Of a stretch of 64,000 nt of DNA, positions 1-11,558 are shown one piece after another (positions within the stretch are counted from its first letter, which is position 1; each line of letters begins with the position of its first letter). The DNA comes from Lolium rigidum (Eukaryota > Streptophyta > Magnoliopsida > Poales > Poaceae): contig NC_061514.1 in the NCBI RefSeq assembly GCF_022539505.1, positions 39,089,769 through 39,153,768 on the forward strand. The letters run 5' to 3'. The notes under the pieces were generated by a model that was not told the origin of the DNA, made no database searches, and was given only the letters and a program-made list of their open reading frames with translations. Position numbers and translations under genes: made by a program.

Positions 1-1002
1 CTTTTTACCGCCACAATGTGGCTTTCCTCCGGGCTTGCTTGAAACCGTGCACACATACCAACGCTTAACATTATATCCGGGCGAGAGGCACAAAGGTAAA
101 GAAGCGAACCTATCATCGAACGGTAGAGCTTGGGATCCTCCGCCTTGTCGGTCTCGTCAAGGGAGAGTTGACATTTGAGATGCATCGGAGTTCCAATGCC
201 CTTGGCGTCCATCATCGACATCTCAAACCTATTAGTCATCAACTTAGCAAACTCATCATTGAACTTTGTGTTAGTTGAGCCAAATATGATGTCATCTACA
301 TAAAGTTGGCATACGAAGAGCTCCCCATTGACTTTCTTAGTAAAAAAGAGTGGGATCGATTTTCCCCACTTCGAAACCACAGTCTACAAGCAACTCCTTT
401 AGATGCTCATACCAAGCTCTAGGAGCTTGTTTGAGTCCATATAGGGCCTTTTTGAGCTTGAAGACATGGTCTGGGAAATGGGGGTCCTCGAACCCCGGGG
501 GTTGCTTCACATATACCTCCTCATGTAGAGGACCATTAAGAAAAGCACTCTTAACATCCATTTGTTGCAACTTGAAGCCATGATGAGAGGTAAAGGCCAA
601 AAGGATACGAATGGACTCAAGCCTTGCAACGGGTGCAAAGGTTTCACCAAAGTCCACGCCTTCTACTTGAGAATAGCCTTGTGCCACCAATCTTGCTTTG
701 GTGCGGATGACGATGCCGTGTTCATCTTGCTTGTTCTTGAAGACCCATTTGGTGCCGATAACATTGCGGCAATGATCGGGTCGCTTCATGAGAGTCCACA
801 CATCATTCCTCTTGAAGTTGTTGAGTTCCTCTTGCATTGCTATCAACCAATCGGGATCCTCAAGCGCATCATTAACCTTGAGTGGTTCCACCATAGAGAC
901 AAAGGCGTGGTGCTCACAAAAGTTTGCTAGTTGCCTCCAGGTGGTTACTTTGCTCTTTAAATCACCAATGACATTACGCAAAGAATGAGACTTGAGGCGC
1001 AA
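1..1002 (-). pseudogene. Copia reverse transcriptase, 3' part off the window
   Basis: The frame 1002 to 337 encodes the N-terminal half of a copia [19 protein letters not shown], the [11 protein letters not shown] block and [16 protein letters not shown]. It ends in a stop, but the next frame continues directly with the YVDD catalytic motif near 290-302 and then the connection to RNase H. The shift lies at a run of six A on the plus strand (342-347). One base fewer restores the family reading, so this may be a homopolymer error rather than a real mutation. RNase H lies mostly left of the window. Confidence 0.85.
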
Positions 1003-1050
1003 GTGTCTTGTAGTAGGATCTTCACGGCGAGTATCGGCTATAGGAGTAGA

Positions 1051-1716
1051 TTATTGTGGGTCCTCTTGGCCTTCATCATGATTTAGATCCTCGCCTTGAC
1101 CTTCATTGTTGTTGAAAGGGGCATCATCATCATCACCATGAGAGCCGGATGACTCGGGGGTATTAGGAATGGGATTGTCCATAAATATCATCCCCGAGCC
1201 ATTCGGTGAAGAACTTGAAGCTTGGCCTTGGTCACTTGATGTTGGTTGTTGAGGTAGATGAGCTTGCGGTAGATGATGTTCTTGAACTTGTTGAGGTGAG
1301 CTTGCACTTGATTGTTGTTGTTGTTGTTGTTGAGGTTGAACTTGAGGTTGTTGTAGAGGTTGGCTTGCACTTGTATGATCAACGGAAGAAGCTTGGCCTT
1401 GTGGTGTAGATGGCTCCACTTGGGTGGAACTTGGTACTTCCCCGGTACTCATAGAAGGTAGCTCTTGAGGTCGGCGAATGCCAACACCCATCCTTCCTAT
1501 GGTATCCGGGGGAATTGCATCTCCTTTCTCACAAGAAGCACTTCGCTCCTCGAAAGATCTATCATCTTCATCGAATGTCACATCACAAGATTCTACAACT
1601 CGCCCATTTGACTTGTTGAAGACTCTATAGGCGTGAGAATCCGTAGCATAGCCAACGAAAATTCCTTCTTGAGCTCTTGAATCAAACTTTGTTAGACGTG
1701 TGTCCTTGACGAGCAC
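1051..1716 (-). pseudogene. Copia integrase C-terminus and Gln/Ser-rich linker
   Basis: This 221-residue frame begins with the integrase C-terminal motif (GIFVGYATDSHAYRVFN), then an acidic stretch, then a low-complexity Gln/Ser/Pro segment (residues about 85-175) and an Asp-rich tail. Such a linker between integrase and RT is usual in copia polyproteins. It connects the integrase at 1747-2345 with the RT at 1-1002 with small frame breaks on both sides. No separate function is expected. Confidence 0.75.
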
Positions 1717-1746
1717 ATAGCATTTGCATCCGAAGACCTTGAAGTA

Positions 1747-2820
1747 TTACATATTGGGCTTATTTCCGCTGAGAATCTCATATGGCGTCTTCTCTAGACC
1801 CTTGCGAAAGTATAGGCGATTAGTAGCATGGCACGCGGTAGAAATAGCTTCCGTCCAAAAGTTGTAGTTTGACTTGTACTCCATCATCATTGTTCGGGCG
1901 GCTTCGATCAAGGTTGTATTCTTCCTTTCGGCGACCCCGTTTTGTTGGGGAGTATATGACGAGGAGTATTGATGTTGGATTCCTTCTTCACCGAGGAAGT
2001 CATCCAATGTGTAGTTCTTGAACTCCGTTCCATTGTCGCTCCTTATTGCAAGAATTGTGGCGTTGTACTTGCGTTGAACTTGATTGGCAAACTCCATCAT
2101 GGTTCGTTGAGTCTCACTCTTGTACTTGAAGAAGAATACTCAACAATAGCGTGAATAGTCATCAACAATGACGAGGCAATACTTCTTCCCTCCAAGACTT
2201 TCATGAGACTGTGGACCGAAGATATCAACATGTAGAAGCTCCAAGCATCTTGTGGTAGAGATGATTGTCTTGGCCTTGTGAGGAGCTCCATGCACTTTTC
2301 CTTGTACGCAAGCCCTACAAACACGATCTTTGCAAAAGGAAACATCTTCTTTTAGTCCGAGAATGTGGCCACCCTTGTGGAGACTTTGCAAAGTCCTCAT
2401 GTTTACATGGGCTAGTCGGCGATGCCATAACCAACCCTTGTCACCTTTGGCGAATAGGCAAAGAGCGGAAGATGTTGTCTTTCCGGAGAAATCAACAACA
2501 TACAATCCGTTCTCTACATATCCAACAAAGGCTACACGGAGTGTCTTACTCCACAAGAGGACCACCATATGTTCATCAAAGAAAGTACATAGATACATAC
2601 GAGCAATTTGATGAACGGAGAGTAAATTGTAACCAAGGGTCTCGACAAGGAGGACATTCACAAGTGAGATGTCGGGTGTTACCACCACCTTGCCAAGACC
2701 CAATACCTTAGAGCACGTGTTGTCGCCATATGAAACGGTAGAATGAGATGGCTCGAGGTCGACAACAATATCCTTGCTTCCAGTCATATGACTTGTGGCT
2801 CCACTATCAACCAGCCATTT
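1747..2820 (-). pseudogene. Copia protease, GAG-pre-integrase and integrase core
   Basis: The right end contains the aspartic protease signature LVDSGATSHM (about 2784-2811). Next is the GAG-pre-integrase block with WHRRLAHVN and the C-x2-C zinc finger half CRACVQGK, then the integrase core with FGPQSHESLGG, IRSDNGTEFKN and [11 protein letters not shown], which carry acidic catalytic residues of the DDE triad. The reading crosses three frames (2787-2140, 2345-2097, 2100-1747), so it is broken at least twice near 2100-2150. Confidence 0.85.
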
Positions 2821-3331
2821 AGCGCCACCGGAAGCATAGTCCTACAAGGAATCGAGTCTTGGATTTAGGTACCCATTTTTCAATGGATCCTATCATGTTA
2901 GTAACAAGGGGTTTGGAAACCCAAATAGTCCAATCAACATTGTCCTCTCGAGGATCAATAAAGCGAGCATGAATATGTCCATAGTAATCAACAAAAAGAA
3001 CATGAGAAGGGTTGTTAGAGCCGGCGAAACCCTTCGAGGCGGAGTTGGGTACTCCATCCCTTTTTGAGCTAGCATCGCTTTCCTCATGGTTGATCTCCAT
3101 GTTCTCCTTGTTCTTCTTCTTCTTGGTCCTTCTATTCCTCTTCCTCTTTGGCTTGGTAGCCACTCCTCCTTCATTGCAAGAGCCATCTTTGGCTCCATCT
3201 TTGGCTTCAATGACCCCTTCCAAGTACTTGGCTTGAACTTGGAGTCTATCAATTTTGGCCTTCAAACGATTGACCTCATCTTCATGCTCCGGGTCGTAGG
3301 TGAGTGATATCAAACACTTGGACTTCCTTTG
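2819..3331 (-). pseudogene. Copia gag C-terminal part, truncated by an LTR
   Basis: The frame encodes EDEVNRLKAKIDRLQ, a predicted coiled coil, a Lys/Arg-rich stretch (KRKRNRRTKKKKNK) and a Trp-containing C-terminal segment before the protease. Charged coiled coils of this sort occur in SIRE-type gag. The first 30 or so residues of the open frame are the reverse complement of the LTR starting at 3332 and are not part of gag. Confidence 0.65.
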
Positions 3332-4774
3332 TGATACGTCTCCGACGTATCGATAATTTCTTATGTTCCATGCCACATTATTGATGATATCTACATGTTT
3401 TATACACATTATATGTCGTATTTATGCATTTTCCGGCACTAACCTATTAACGAGATGCCGAAGAGCCGATTGTTGTTTTCTCGTTGTTTTTGGTTTCAGA
3501 AATCCTAGTAAGGAAATATTCTCGGAATTGGACGAAATCAACTCCCGGGGCCTATTTTTCCACGAAGCTTCCGAAGACCGAGAGGAGACGAAGTGGGGCC
3601 ACGAGGCGCCGCCACACTAGGGCGGCGCGGCCTAGAGCGGGGCCCGCGCGGCCCTAGCGTGTGGGGCCCCCGGTGACTCTCCCGACTCCGCCCTTCCGCC
3701 TACTTAAAGCCTCCGTCGCGAAACCCCCGGCACCGAGAGCCACGATACGGAAAACCTTCCGCAGACGCCGCCGCCGCCAATCCCATCTCGGGGGATTCAG
3801 AGATCGCCTCCGGCACCCCTGCCGGAGAGGGGAATCATCTCCCGGAGGACTCTTCACCGCCATGGTCGCCTCCGGAGTGATGAGTGAGTAGTTCACCCCT
3901 GGACTATGGGTCCATAGTAGTAGCTAGATGGTCGTCTTCTCCTCATGTGCTTCATTGTCTGGATCTTGTGAGCTGCCTAACATGATCAAGATCATCTATC
4001 TCGTAATGCTATATGTTGTGTTTGTCGGGATCCGATGGATAGAGAATACTATGTTATGTTGATTATCATTCTATTACCTATGTGTTGTTTATGATCTTGC
4101 ATGCTCTCCGTTATTAGTAGAGGCTCGCCAAGTTTTTACTCTTAACTCCAAGAGGGAGTATTTATGCTCGATAGTGGGTTCATGCCTCCATTAAATCTCG
4201 GGACAAAGGATGTAAAAGTTCTAAGGTTGTGGATGTGCTCGTTGCCACTAGGGATAAAACATTGATGCTATGTCCGAGGATGTAGTTATTGATTACATTA
4301 CGCACCATACTTAATGCAATTGTCTCGTTGTTTGCAACTTAATACCGGAAGGGGTTCGGATGATCCGAAGGTGACCTTGAAGGCATGGATGCTGTGTAGG
4401 CTATAGTACTGTCGGATACCGGTGTTGCGCCGCATCACATTTCGTGACCATCAACCTCACAACGTACTCATTAGCTCATGTATGTGCATTGATCATACCT
4501 TCTGGTTGTCTCTCGAGCGTAATTTGTTCACGCGCATCATGCTATTTATCTTATGGGATCCCGACGACACGTCTGAGTGAACGCCATCAGGACCCCGGTC
4601 CATTCTTGTGACCGATCGAATACAATCATCTCGCAGATGACTTGATTCTACGTGTTATCTACAAACAATCATCATCCACACTATACATCTAATCCTTTGT
4701 TGCATGCAAGCCGATGAGATTGACAACTCCCAACGCGTAGCGTTGAGGAAACGTAACTTGAGGTTGAGTTGTGT
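3332..4774 (+). repeat. LTR fragment, Athila-group Gypsy-like
   Basis: It starts TGATACGTCTCCGACGTATC, the same start as the LTR at 59774, and its first 300 bp or so align by eye with the LTRs at 4775, 9836 and 59774. It then diverges into a different LTR body with a CCATCAGGACCCCGGTCC block near 4587-4605. No CA end is seen and the 5 bp left of it (CTTTG, 3327-3331) do not recur at its right end, so it is a truncated LTR or element start, not a clean solo LTR. It is cut by the next LTR at 4775. Confidence 0.7.
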
Positions 4775-6513
4775 CGATACGTCTCCAACGTATCGATAAT
4801 TTCTTATGTTCCATGCTACTATTATTGATGATACCTACATGTTTTATGCACACTTTATGTCATATTCGTGCATTTTATCGGAACTAACCTATTAACAAGA
4901 TGCCGAAGTGCGAGTTCTCGTTTTCTCGCTGTTTTTGGTTTCAGAAATCCTAGTAACGAAATATTCTCGGAATTGGACGAAATCAACGACCCGAGGTTCC
5001 TATTTTGCCACGAACCATCCAGAACACCCGAAGAGCCACACGAAGTGGGGCCACGAGGTGCGCGGCATGACAGGGCGGCGCGGCCAAGGAGCGCGGCCGC
5101 GCCGCCCTATGGTGTGGCGCCCCTTCGACCCTCCGACTCGCCCTTTCGCCTACTTAAAGCCCATCGCATCGCAAAACCCTTGAGGCGAAGAAGCCACGAT
5201 ACGGAAAACCTTCCGGAGCCGCCGCCATCGCGAAGCCAAGATCTAGGGGACAGGAGTCTCTGTTCCGGCACGCCGCCGGACGGGGAAGTGCCCCGGAAGG
5301 CTTCTCCATCGACACCGCTGCCATCTCCACCGCCATCTTCATCACGGCTGCCGTCTCCCATGAGGAGGGAGTAGTTCTCCATCGAGGCTCGGGGCTGTAC
5401 CGGTAGCTATGTGGTTCATCTCTCTCCTATGTACTTCAATACAATAATCTCATGAGCTGCCTTACATGATTGAGATTCATATGATGATGCTTGTAATCTA
5501 GATGTCACTATGCTAGTCAAGTGAGTTTTACTTATGTGATCTCCGGAGACTCCTTGTCCCACGTGTGTAAAGGTGACAGATGTGTGCACCGTGTGGGTCT
5601 CTTAGGCTATATTTCACGTAATACTTATTCACCGTTATGAATGGCATAGTGAAGTGCTTATTTATATCTCTTTATGATTGCAATGTGTTTTGTATCACAA
5701 TTTATCTATGTGCTACTCTAGCAATGTTATTAAAGTAGTTTTATTCCTCCTGCACGATGTAATGGTGACAGTGTGTGCATCCGTGTTAGTACTTGGTTTA
5801 TGCTATGATCATGATCTCTTGTAGATTGCGAAGTTAACTATTGCTATGATAGTATTGATGTGATCTATTCCTCCTACATAAGCATGAAGGTGACAGTGTG
5901 CATGCTATGTTAGTACTTGGTTTAGTCGTATTGATCTATCTTACACTCTAAGGTTACTTAAATATGAACATTGAATTGTGGAGCTTGTTAACTCCGGCAT
6001 TGAGGGTTCGTGTAATCCTACGCAATGTGTTCATCATCCAACAAGAGAGTGTAGAGTATGCATTTATCTATTACTGTTATGTGATCAATGTTGAGAGTGT
6101 CCACTAGTGAAAGTCTAATCCCTAGGCCTTGTTCCTAAATATCGCTATCACGCTGCTTGCTATCGTTGTTATCTTGAATTACTATCGCATGTTTACTTCC
6201 CGCAATATTACTACCATCAAGCGCACGCCAGCAAGCTATTTTCTGGCGCCGTACTACTGCTCATATTCATTCATACCACTTGTATTTCACTATCTCTTTG
6301 CCGAACTAGTGCACCTATTAGGTGTGTTGGGGACACAAGAGACTTCTTGCTTTGTGGTTGCAGGGTTGCATGAGAGGGATATCTTTGACCTCTTCCTCCC
6401 TGATTTCGATAAACCTTGGGTAATCCACTTAAGGGAAACTTGCTGCTGTTCTACAAACCTCTGCTCTTGGAGGCCCAACACTGTCTACAAGAATAGAAGC
6501 TCCCGTAGACATC
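4775..6513 (+). repeat. 5' LTR of non-autonomous element 1
   Basis: About 1739 bp, matching 9836-11558 along its length. Many of the differences from the 3' LTR sit at CAG/CTG sites: for example 4908-4920 reads GTGCGAGTTCTCG where 9967-9979 reads GTGCCAGTTCCTG. The TATTTAAAGC-like box (TACTTAAAGC, 5151-5160) is a plausible promoter; the sister LTR at 60139 has TATTTAAAGC and the 3' LTR TATATAAAGC at 10202. Confidence 0.85.
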
Positions 6514-6524
6514 AAGCACTTTTA

Positions 6525-6542
6525 CGGCGCCGTTGTCGGGGA
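6525..6542 (+). other. Primer binding site (tRNA-Asp type)
   Basis: CGGCGCCGTTGTCGGGGA lies 11 nt after the 5' LTR. It matches the Athila-type site TGGCGCCGTTGCCGGGGA, complementary to the 3' end of plant tRNA-Asp, with two changes. It fixes the end of the LTR and the element's orientation. Confidence 0.8.
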
Positions 6543-6680
6543 GGAAAGGTAAAAGGCACTCATACTCCGGTTCCAGGTAATCAGATGCTTTTCGGCGCCA
6601 TTGTGTGTGTGCTCGAAGCTATTTCCTTTAGACTACTGCAATTGCGACATTTGGTTTCTTGTTTACACTAGTTAGGCATA

Positions 6681-7391
6681 ATGGACAACAATGACCTTTT
6701 TATTCTATTTCCTGATTTAAGACATGGATGGTTTGATGCGAAAATTAAAAAACCCATGGAACATATTAATATGAATGCTTTGAACACTATTGTTGCTAAT
6801 GCTATGGAAAATTCTAAGCTTGGGGAAGCTGGCTTTGATGAGCATGATATTTTTAGTCCCCCAAGCATTGAGGAGAAAATTTACTTTGATGATACTTTGC
6901 CTCCCATTTATGATGATTATAATGATAGTAGTCTTTTGTTACCACCTGTTATGGAGGATAAATTTGATTATGATTACAATATACCTCCTATATTTGATAG
7001 CTACTTTGTTGAATTTGCTCCCACTACAATTAATAAGAATGACTATGCTTATGTTGGGAGTAGTAATAATTTTATGCATGAGACTCATGATAAGAATGCT
7101 TTATGTGATAGTTATATTGTTGAGTTTGCTCATGTTGCTACTGAAAGTTATTATGAGAGAGGAAAATATGGTTGTAAAATTTTTCATGTTACTAAAACAC
7201 CTCTCTATGTGCTGAAATTTTTGAAGCTACACTTGTTTTATCTTCCTATGCTTGTTACTTTGCTCTTCATGAACTTGTTTATTTACAAGATTCCTATGCA
7301 TAGGAAGCATGTTAGACTTAAATGTGTTTTGAATTTGCCTCTTGATGCTCTCTTTTGCTTCAACTTCTATTTCTTGCAAGTGCATCATTAA
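6681..7391 (+). CDS. Orphan ORF of the non-autonomous LTR element, 236 aa
   Basis: The only coding region of the element, starting at the first ATG of the internal region about 140 nt after the primer site. The N-terminal 170 residues are acidic and Asp/Asn/Tyr-rich, with a loose internal repeat (SYFVEFAPTT near residue 107, SYIVEFAHVA near 144). Residues 182-202 form a strongly hydrophobic segment and 215-233 a second one, with a basic MHRKHVRLK stretch between, so a two-pass membrane hairpin is plausible. The copy at 61674-62315 keeps the frame despite length differences near residues 76-107. It matches no gag, pol or env domain I know; function unknown. Confidence 0.7.
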   Translation: MDNNDLFILFPDLRHGWFDAKIKKPMEHINMNALNTIVANAMENSKLGEAGFDEHDIFSPPSIEEKIYFDDTLPPIYDDYNDSSLLLPPVMEDKFDYDYNIPPIFDSYFVEFAPTTINKNDYAYVGSSNNFMHETHDKNALCDSYIVEFAHVATESYYERGKYGCKIFHVTKTPLYVLKFLKLHLFYLPMLVTLLFMNLFIYKIPMHRKHVRLKCVLNLPLDALFCFNFYFLQVHH

Positions 7392-9835
7392 AACTGCTGA
7401 GCCCATCTTAATGGCTATAAAGAAAGAACTTCTTGGGAGATAACCCATGTGTTTTTACTACAGCACTTTGTTTTATATTTGAGTCTTGGAAGTTGTTTAC
7501 TACTGTAGCAACCTCTCCTTATCATGTTTTTGTGCCAAGTAAAGTTTCTATGTTAAAGTTGATGTTATATTTGGGATCGCTGCGCAGAAACAGCATTGCT
7601 GTCTCGTCACGAATTCTGGCACAAGTCTCTGTAGAAAATTCGAAAAAATCTGCCAATTTACGAGCGTGATCCTCGGATATGTACGCAACTTTCATTAGTT
7701 TTGAGTTTTTCCATTTGAGCAAGTCTGGTGCCATTTTAAAATTCGTCTTTACGGACTGTTCGTTTTTGACAGATTCTGCCTTTTATTTCGCATTGCCGCT
7801 TTTGTTAAGTTGAATGAGTTTCTTTGTTCCATTAACTTTCAGAAGTTTTGTGCAATGTCCAGAAGTGTTAAGAATGATTGTGTCACCTCTGAATATGTGA
7901 ATTTTTGATTATGCACTAACCCTCTAATGAGTTTGCTTGAAGTTTGGTGTGAAGGAAGTTTTCAAGGGTCAAGAGAGGAGTATGATATACTACGATCAAG
8001 AAGAATGAAAGCTCTAAGCTTGGGGATGCCCCGGTGGTTCATCCCTGCATATTTTAAGAAGACTCAAGCGTCTAAGCTTGGGGATGCCCAAGGCATCCCC
8101 TTCTTCATCGACAAAGTATCGGGTTCCTTCTCTTGAAACTATATTTTTATTCGGTCACATCTTATGTACTTTACTTGGAGCGTCTGTGTGTGCTTTTATT
8201 TTTGTTTTGTTATCTTAGTTCTCTGAATAAGTTCATCCTTGTGTGGGAGAGAGACACGCTCCGCTGTTGCATATGGACAAATATGTCCTTAGGCTTTACT
8301 CATAATGTTCAAGGCGAAGTTTCTTCTTCGTTAAATTGTTATATGGTTGGAATTGGAAAATGCTACATGTAGTAATTCTAAAATGTCTTGGATAATGTGA
8401 TACTTGGCAATTGTTGTGCTCATGTTTAAGCTCTTGCATCATATACTTTGCACCCATTAATGAAGAAATACATAGAGCTTGCTAAAATTTGGTTTGCATA
8501 ATTGGTCTCTCTAAGGTCTAGATAATTTCTAGTATGGAGTTTTGAACAACAAGGAAGACGGTGTAGAGTCTTATAATGTTTACAATATGTCTTTTATGTG
8601 AGTTTTGCTGCACCGGTTCATCCTTGTGTTTGTTTCAAATAAACCTTGCTAGCCTAAACCTTGTATCGAGAGGGAATACTTCTCATGCATCCAAAATCCT
8701 TGAGCCAACCACTATGCCATTTGTGTCCACCATACCTACCTACTACATGGTATTTTCCCGCCATTCCAAAGTAAATTGCTTGAGTGCTATCTTTAAACAA
8801 TTCAAAAGTTATCACCTCTTATTTGTGTCAATGTTTTATAGCTCATGAGGAAGTACGTGGTGTTTATCTTTCAATCTTGTTGGGCAACTTTCACCAATGG
8901 ACTAGTGGCTTCATCCGCTTATCCAATAATTTTGCAAAAAGAGTCGGCAATGGGATTCCCAGTCCCAAATTAATTAACAAAAATAGACACTCCTCCATAG
9001 TATGTGATTGTTGGACGGCACCCGAAGGATTCGGTTAGCCATGGCTTGAGAAAGCAAAGGTGGGGAGGAGTGTCATCATAATGAAACTAAAATAAAAAGG
9101 CACTCCTTCATGGTATGAGATTGTTGACAGGCACCCGAGGATTCGGTTAGCCATGGTTTGTGAAAGAAAGGTTGGAAGGAGTGCCACCCAAAAATAAAAT
9201 AAAATGGGAGCCGCTCTTTGAAGGTTTGTCTGGCAAGGTAGTTAGAGTACCCATTACCATTCGTTGACAACAACAAACACCTCTCAAAACTTTACTTTTA
9301 TGCTCTCTTTATGTTTTCAAAATAAAAGCTCTAGCACAAATATAGCAATCGATGCTTTCCTCTTTGAAGGACCTTTCTTTTACTTTTATTGTTGAGATAG
9401 TTTACCTATCTCTCTCCACCTTAAGAAGCAAACACTTGTGTGAACTGTGCATTGATTCTTACATACTTGCTTATTGCATTTGTTATATTACTCTATGTTG
9501 ACAATATCCATGAGATATACATGTTATAAGTTGAAAGCAACCGCTGAAACTTAATCTTCATTTGTGTTGCTTCAATACCTTTACTTTGAATTTATTGCTT
9601 TATGAGTTAAATTTTATGCAAGACTTATTGATGCTTGTCTTGAAAGTGCTATTCATGAAAAGTCTTTGCTTTATGATTCAGTTGTTTACTCATGTCATTA
9701 CCATTGTTTTGATCGCTGCATTCATCTCATATGCTTACAATAGTATGATCAAGGTTATGATGGCATGTCACTTAAGAAATTATCTTTGTTATCGTTTTAC
9801 CCGCTCGGGACGAGCGGAACTAAGCTTGGGGATGC
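7392..9835 (+). other. Noncoding 3' internal region of element 1
   Basis: About 2.4 kb without a credible gene. It holds three AAGCTTGGGGATGCC motifs (8017, 8075 and 9822), the second part of a 9 bp hairpin at 8080-8100. It also has two tandem units of about 85-90 bp, each bounded by inverted CACTCCT/AGGAGTG (8985-9074 and 9101-9184). The stretch 8590-8990 is clearly homologous, in reverse, to 39380-39050 in the autonomous element. The last motif abuts the 3' LTR and likely serves as the polypurine tract. Confidence 0.65.
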
Positions 9836-11558
9836 CGATACGTCTCCAACGTATCGATAATTTCTTATGTTCCATGCTACTTTATTGATGATACCTACAT
9901 GTTTTATGCACACTTTATGTCATATTCGTGCATTTTCTGGAACTAACCTATTAACAAGATGCCGAAGTGCCAGTTCCTGTTTTCTGCTGTTTTTGGTTTC
10001 AGAAATCCTAGTAACGAAATATTCTCGGAATTGGACGAAATCAACGCCGAGGTTCCTATTTTGCCCGGAAGCATCCAGAACACCCGAGAGCCGCCAGAGG
10101 GGCCCTGTGGGCCCCAGATGACAGGGTGGCGCGGCCCGGGCCTTGGCCGCGCCAGCCTATGGTGTGGTCGCCCTTCGACCTTCCGACGCTGCCCTTTCGC
10201 CTATATAAAGCCCCCGCATCGAAAACCCTTACGGAGGAAGCCACGATACGCGAAAACCTTCCGCAGCCGCCGCCATCGCGAAGCCAAGATCCGGGGGACA
10301 GGAGTCTCCGTTCCGGCACCCTCGCCGGACGGGGAAGTGCCCCCGGAAGGCTTCTCCATCGACACCGCTGCCATCTCCACCGCCATCTTCATCACCGCTG
10401 CTCGCTCCCATGAGGAGGGAGTAGTTCTCCATCGAGGCTCGGGGCTGTACCGGTAGCTATGTGGTTCATCTCTCTCCTATGTACTTCAATACAATAATCT
10501 CGTGAGCTGCCTTACATGATTGAGATTCATATGATGATGCTTGTAATCTAGATGTCATTGTGCTAGTCAAGTGAGTTTTACTTATGTGATCTCCGGAGAA
10601 TCTTTGTCCCACGTGTGTAAAGGTGATAGTGTGTGCACCGTGTGGGTCTCTTAGGCTATATTTCACAGAATACTTATTCACTGTTATGAATGGCGTAGTG
10701 AAGTGCTTATTTATATCTCTTTATGATTGCAATGTGTTTTGTATCACAATTTATCTATGTGCTACTCTAGCAATGTTATTAAAGTAGTTTTATTCCTCCT
10801 GCACGATGTAATGGTGACAGTGTGTGCATCCGTGTTAGTACTTGGTTTATGCTATGATCATGATCTCTTGTAGATTGCGAAGTTAACTATTGCTATGATA
10901 GTATTGATGTGTATTATTCCTCCTACATAAGCATGAAGGTGACAGAGTGTGCATGCTACGTTAGTACTTGGTTTAGTCGTATTGATCTATCTTACACTCT
11001 AAGGTTACTTAAATATGAACATTGAATTGTGGAGCTTGTTAACTCCGGCATTGAGGGTTCGTGTAATCCTACGCAATATGTTCATCATCCAACAAGAGAG
11101 TGTAGAGTATGCATTTATCTATTATGTTATGTGATCAATGTTGAGAGTGTCCACTAGTGAAAGTCTAATCCCTAGGCCTTGTTCCTAAATACTGCTATCA
11201 CTGCTTGCTACTGTTTTACTGAATTACTACTGCATGTTTACTTCCCGCAATATTACTACCATCAACTGCACGCCAGCAAGCTATTTTCTGGCGCCGTACT
11301 ACTGCTCATATTCATTCATACCACTTGTATTTCACTATCTCTTCGCCGAACTAGTGCACCTATTAGGTGTGTTGGGGACACAAGAGACTTCTTGCTTTGT
11401 GGTTGCAGGGTTGCATGAGAGGGATATCTTTGACCTCTTCCTCCCTGAATTCGATAAACCTTGGGTAATCCACTTAAGGGAAACTTGCTGCTGTTCTACA
11501 AACCTCTGCTCTTGGAGGCCCAACACTGTCTACAAGAATAGAAGCTCCCGTAGACATC
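9836..11558 (+). repeat. 3' LTR of non-autonomous element 1
   Basis: About 1723 bp, pairing with 4775-6513. It begins CGATACGTCTCC directly after TTGGGGATGC and ends GTAGACATC, after which Tat-type Gypsy coding sequence starts. A TATA-like TATATAAAGC is at 10202-10211. Confidence 0.85.

Larger units (their letters stand above)
1..3331 (-). mobile_element. Truncated Ty1-copia LTR retrotransposon, SIRE-like
   Basis: Reading leftwards, the order is gag C-terminus, protease, GAG-pre-integrase, integrase, Gln-rich linker and reverse transcriptase, which is the copia order. The RT has the [11 protein letters not shown] block and a YVDD core followed by IIFGSTN, typical of the SIRE lineage (Opie in maize, Maximus in Triticeae). 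The 3' end runs off the window. The 5' LTR and gag N-terminus are cut at 3331, where an unrelated LTR begins. I recognise no LTR of this element in the window. Lineage is inferred from RT motifs. Confidence 0.9.
4775..11558 (+). mobile_element. Non-autonomous Athila-like LTR retrotransposon, copy 1
   Basis: Two near-identical LTRs (4775-6513 and 9836-11558) flank a 3.3 kb internal region with a primer binding site, one ORF (6681-7391) and a long noncoding 3' part. There is no protease, RT, RNase H or integrase, so it needs proteins from elsewhere. The LTRs begin CGATACG rather than TGATACG and end GTAGACATC. The flanking five bases do not match (TGTGT on the left, GCATA on the right), so one side has been rearranged. 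A second copy starts at 59774. Confidence 0.85.

Noticed and set aside
3661..3891. Short frames inside the LTR fragments (also near 5107 and 10126)
   Set aside because: LTR leader sequence, GC-rich, frames not conserved among the LTR copies.
6525..6542. tRNA gene match
   Set aside because: Only the 3' 18 nt are complementary to tRNA-Asp; this is a primer binding site, not a tRNA gene. The same holds at 31648, 45543 and 61521.
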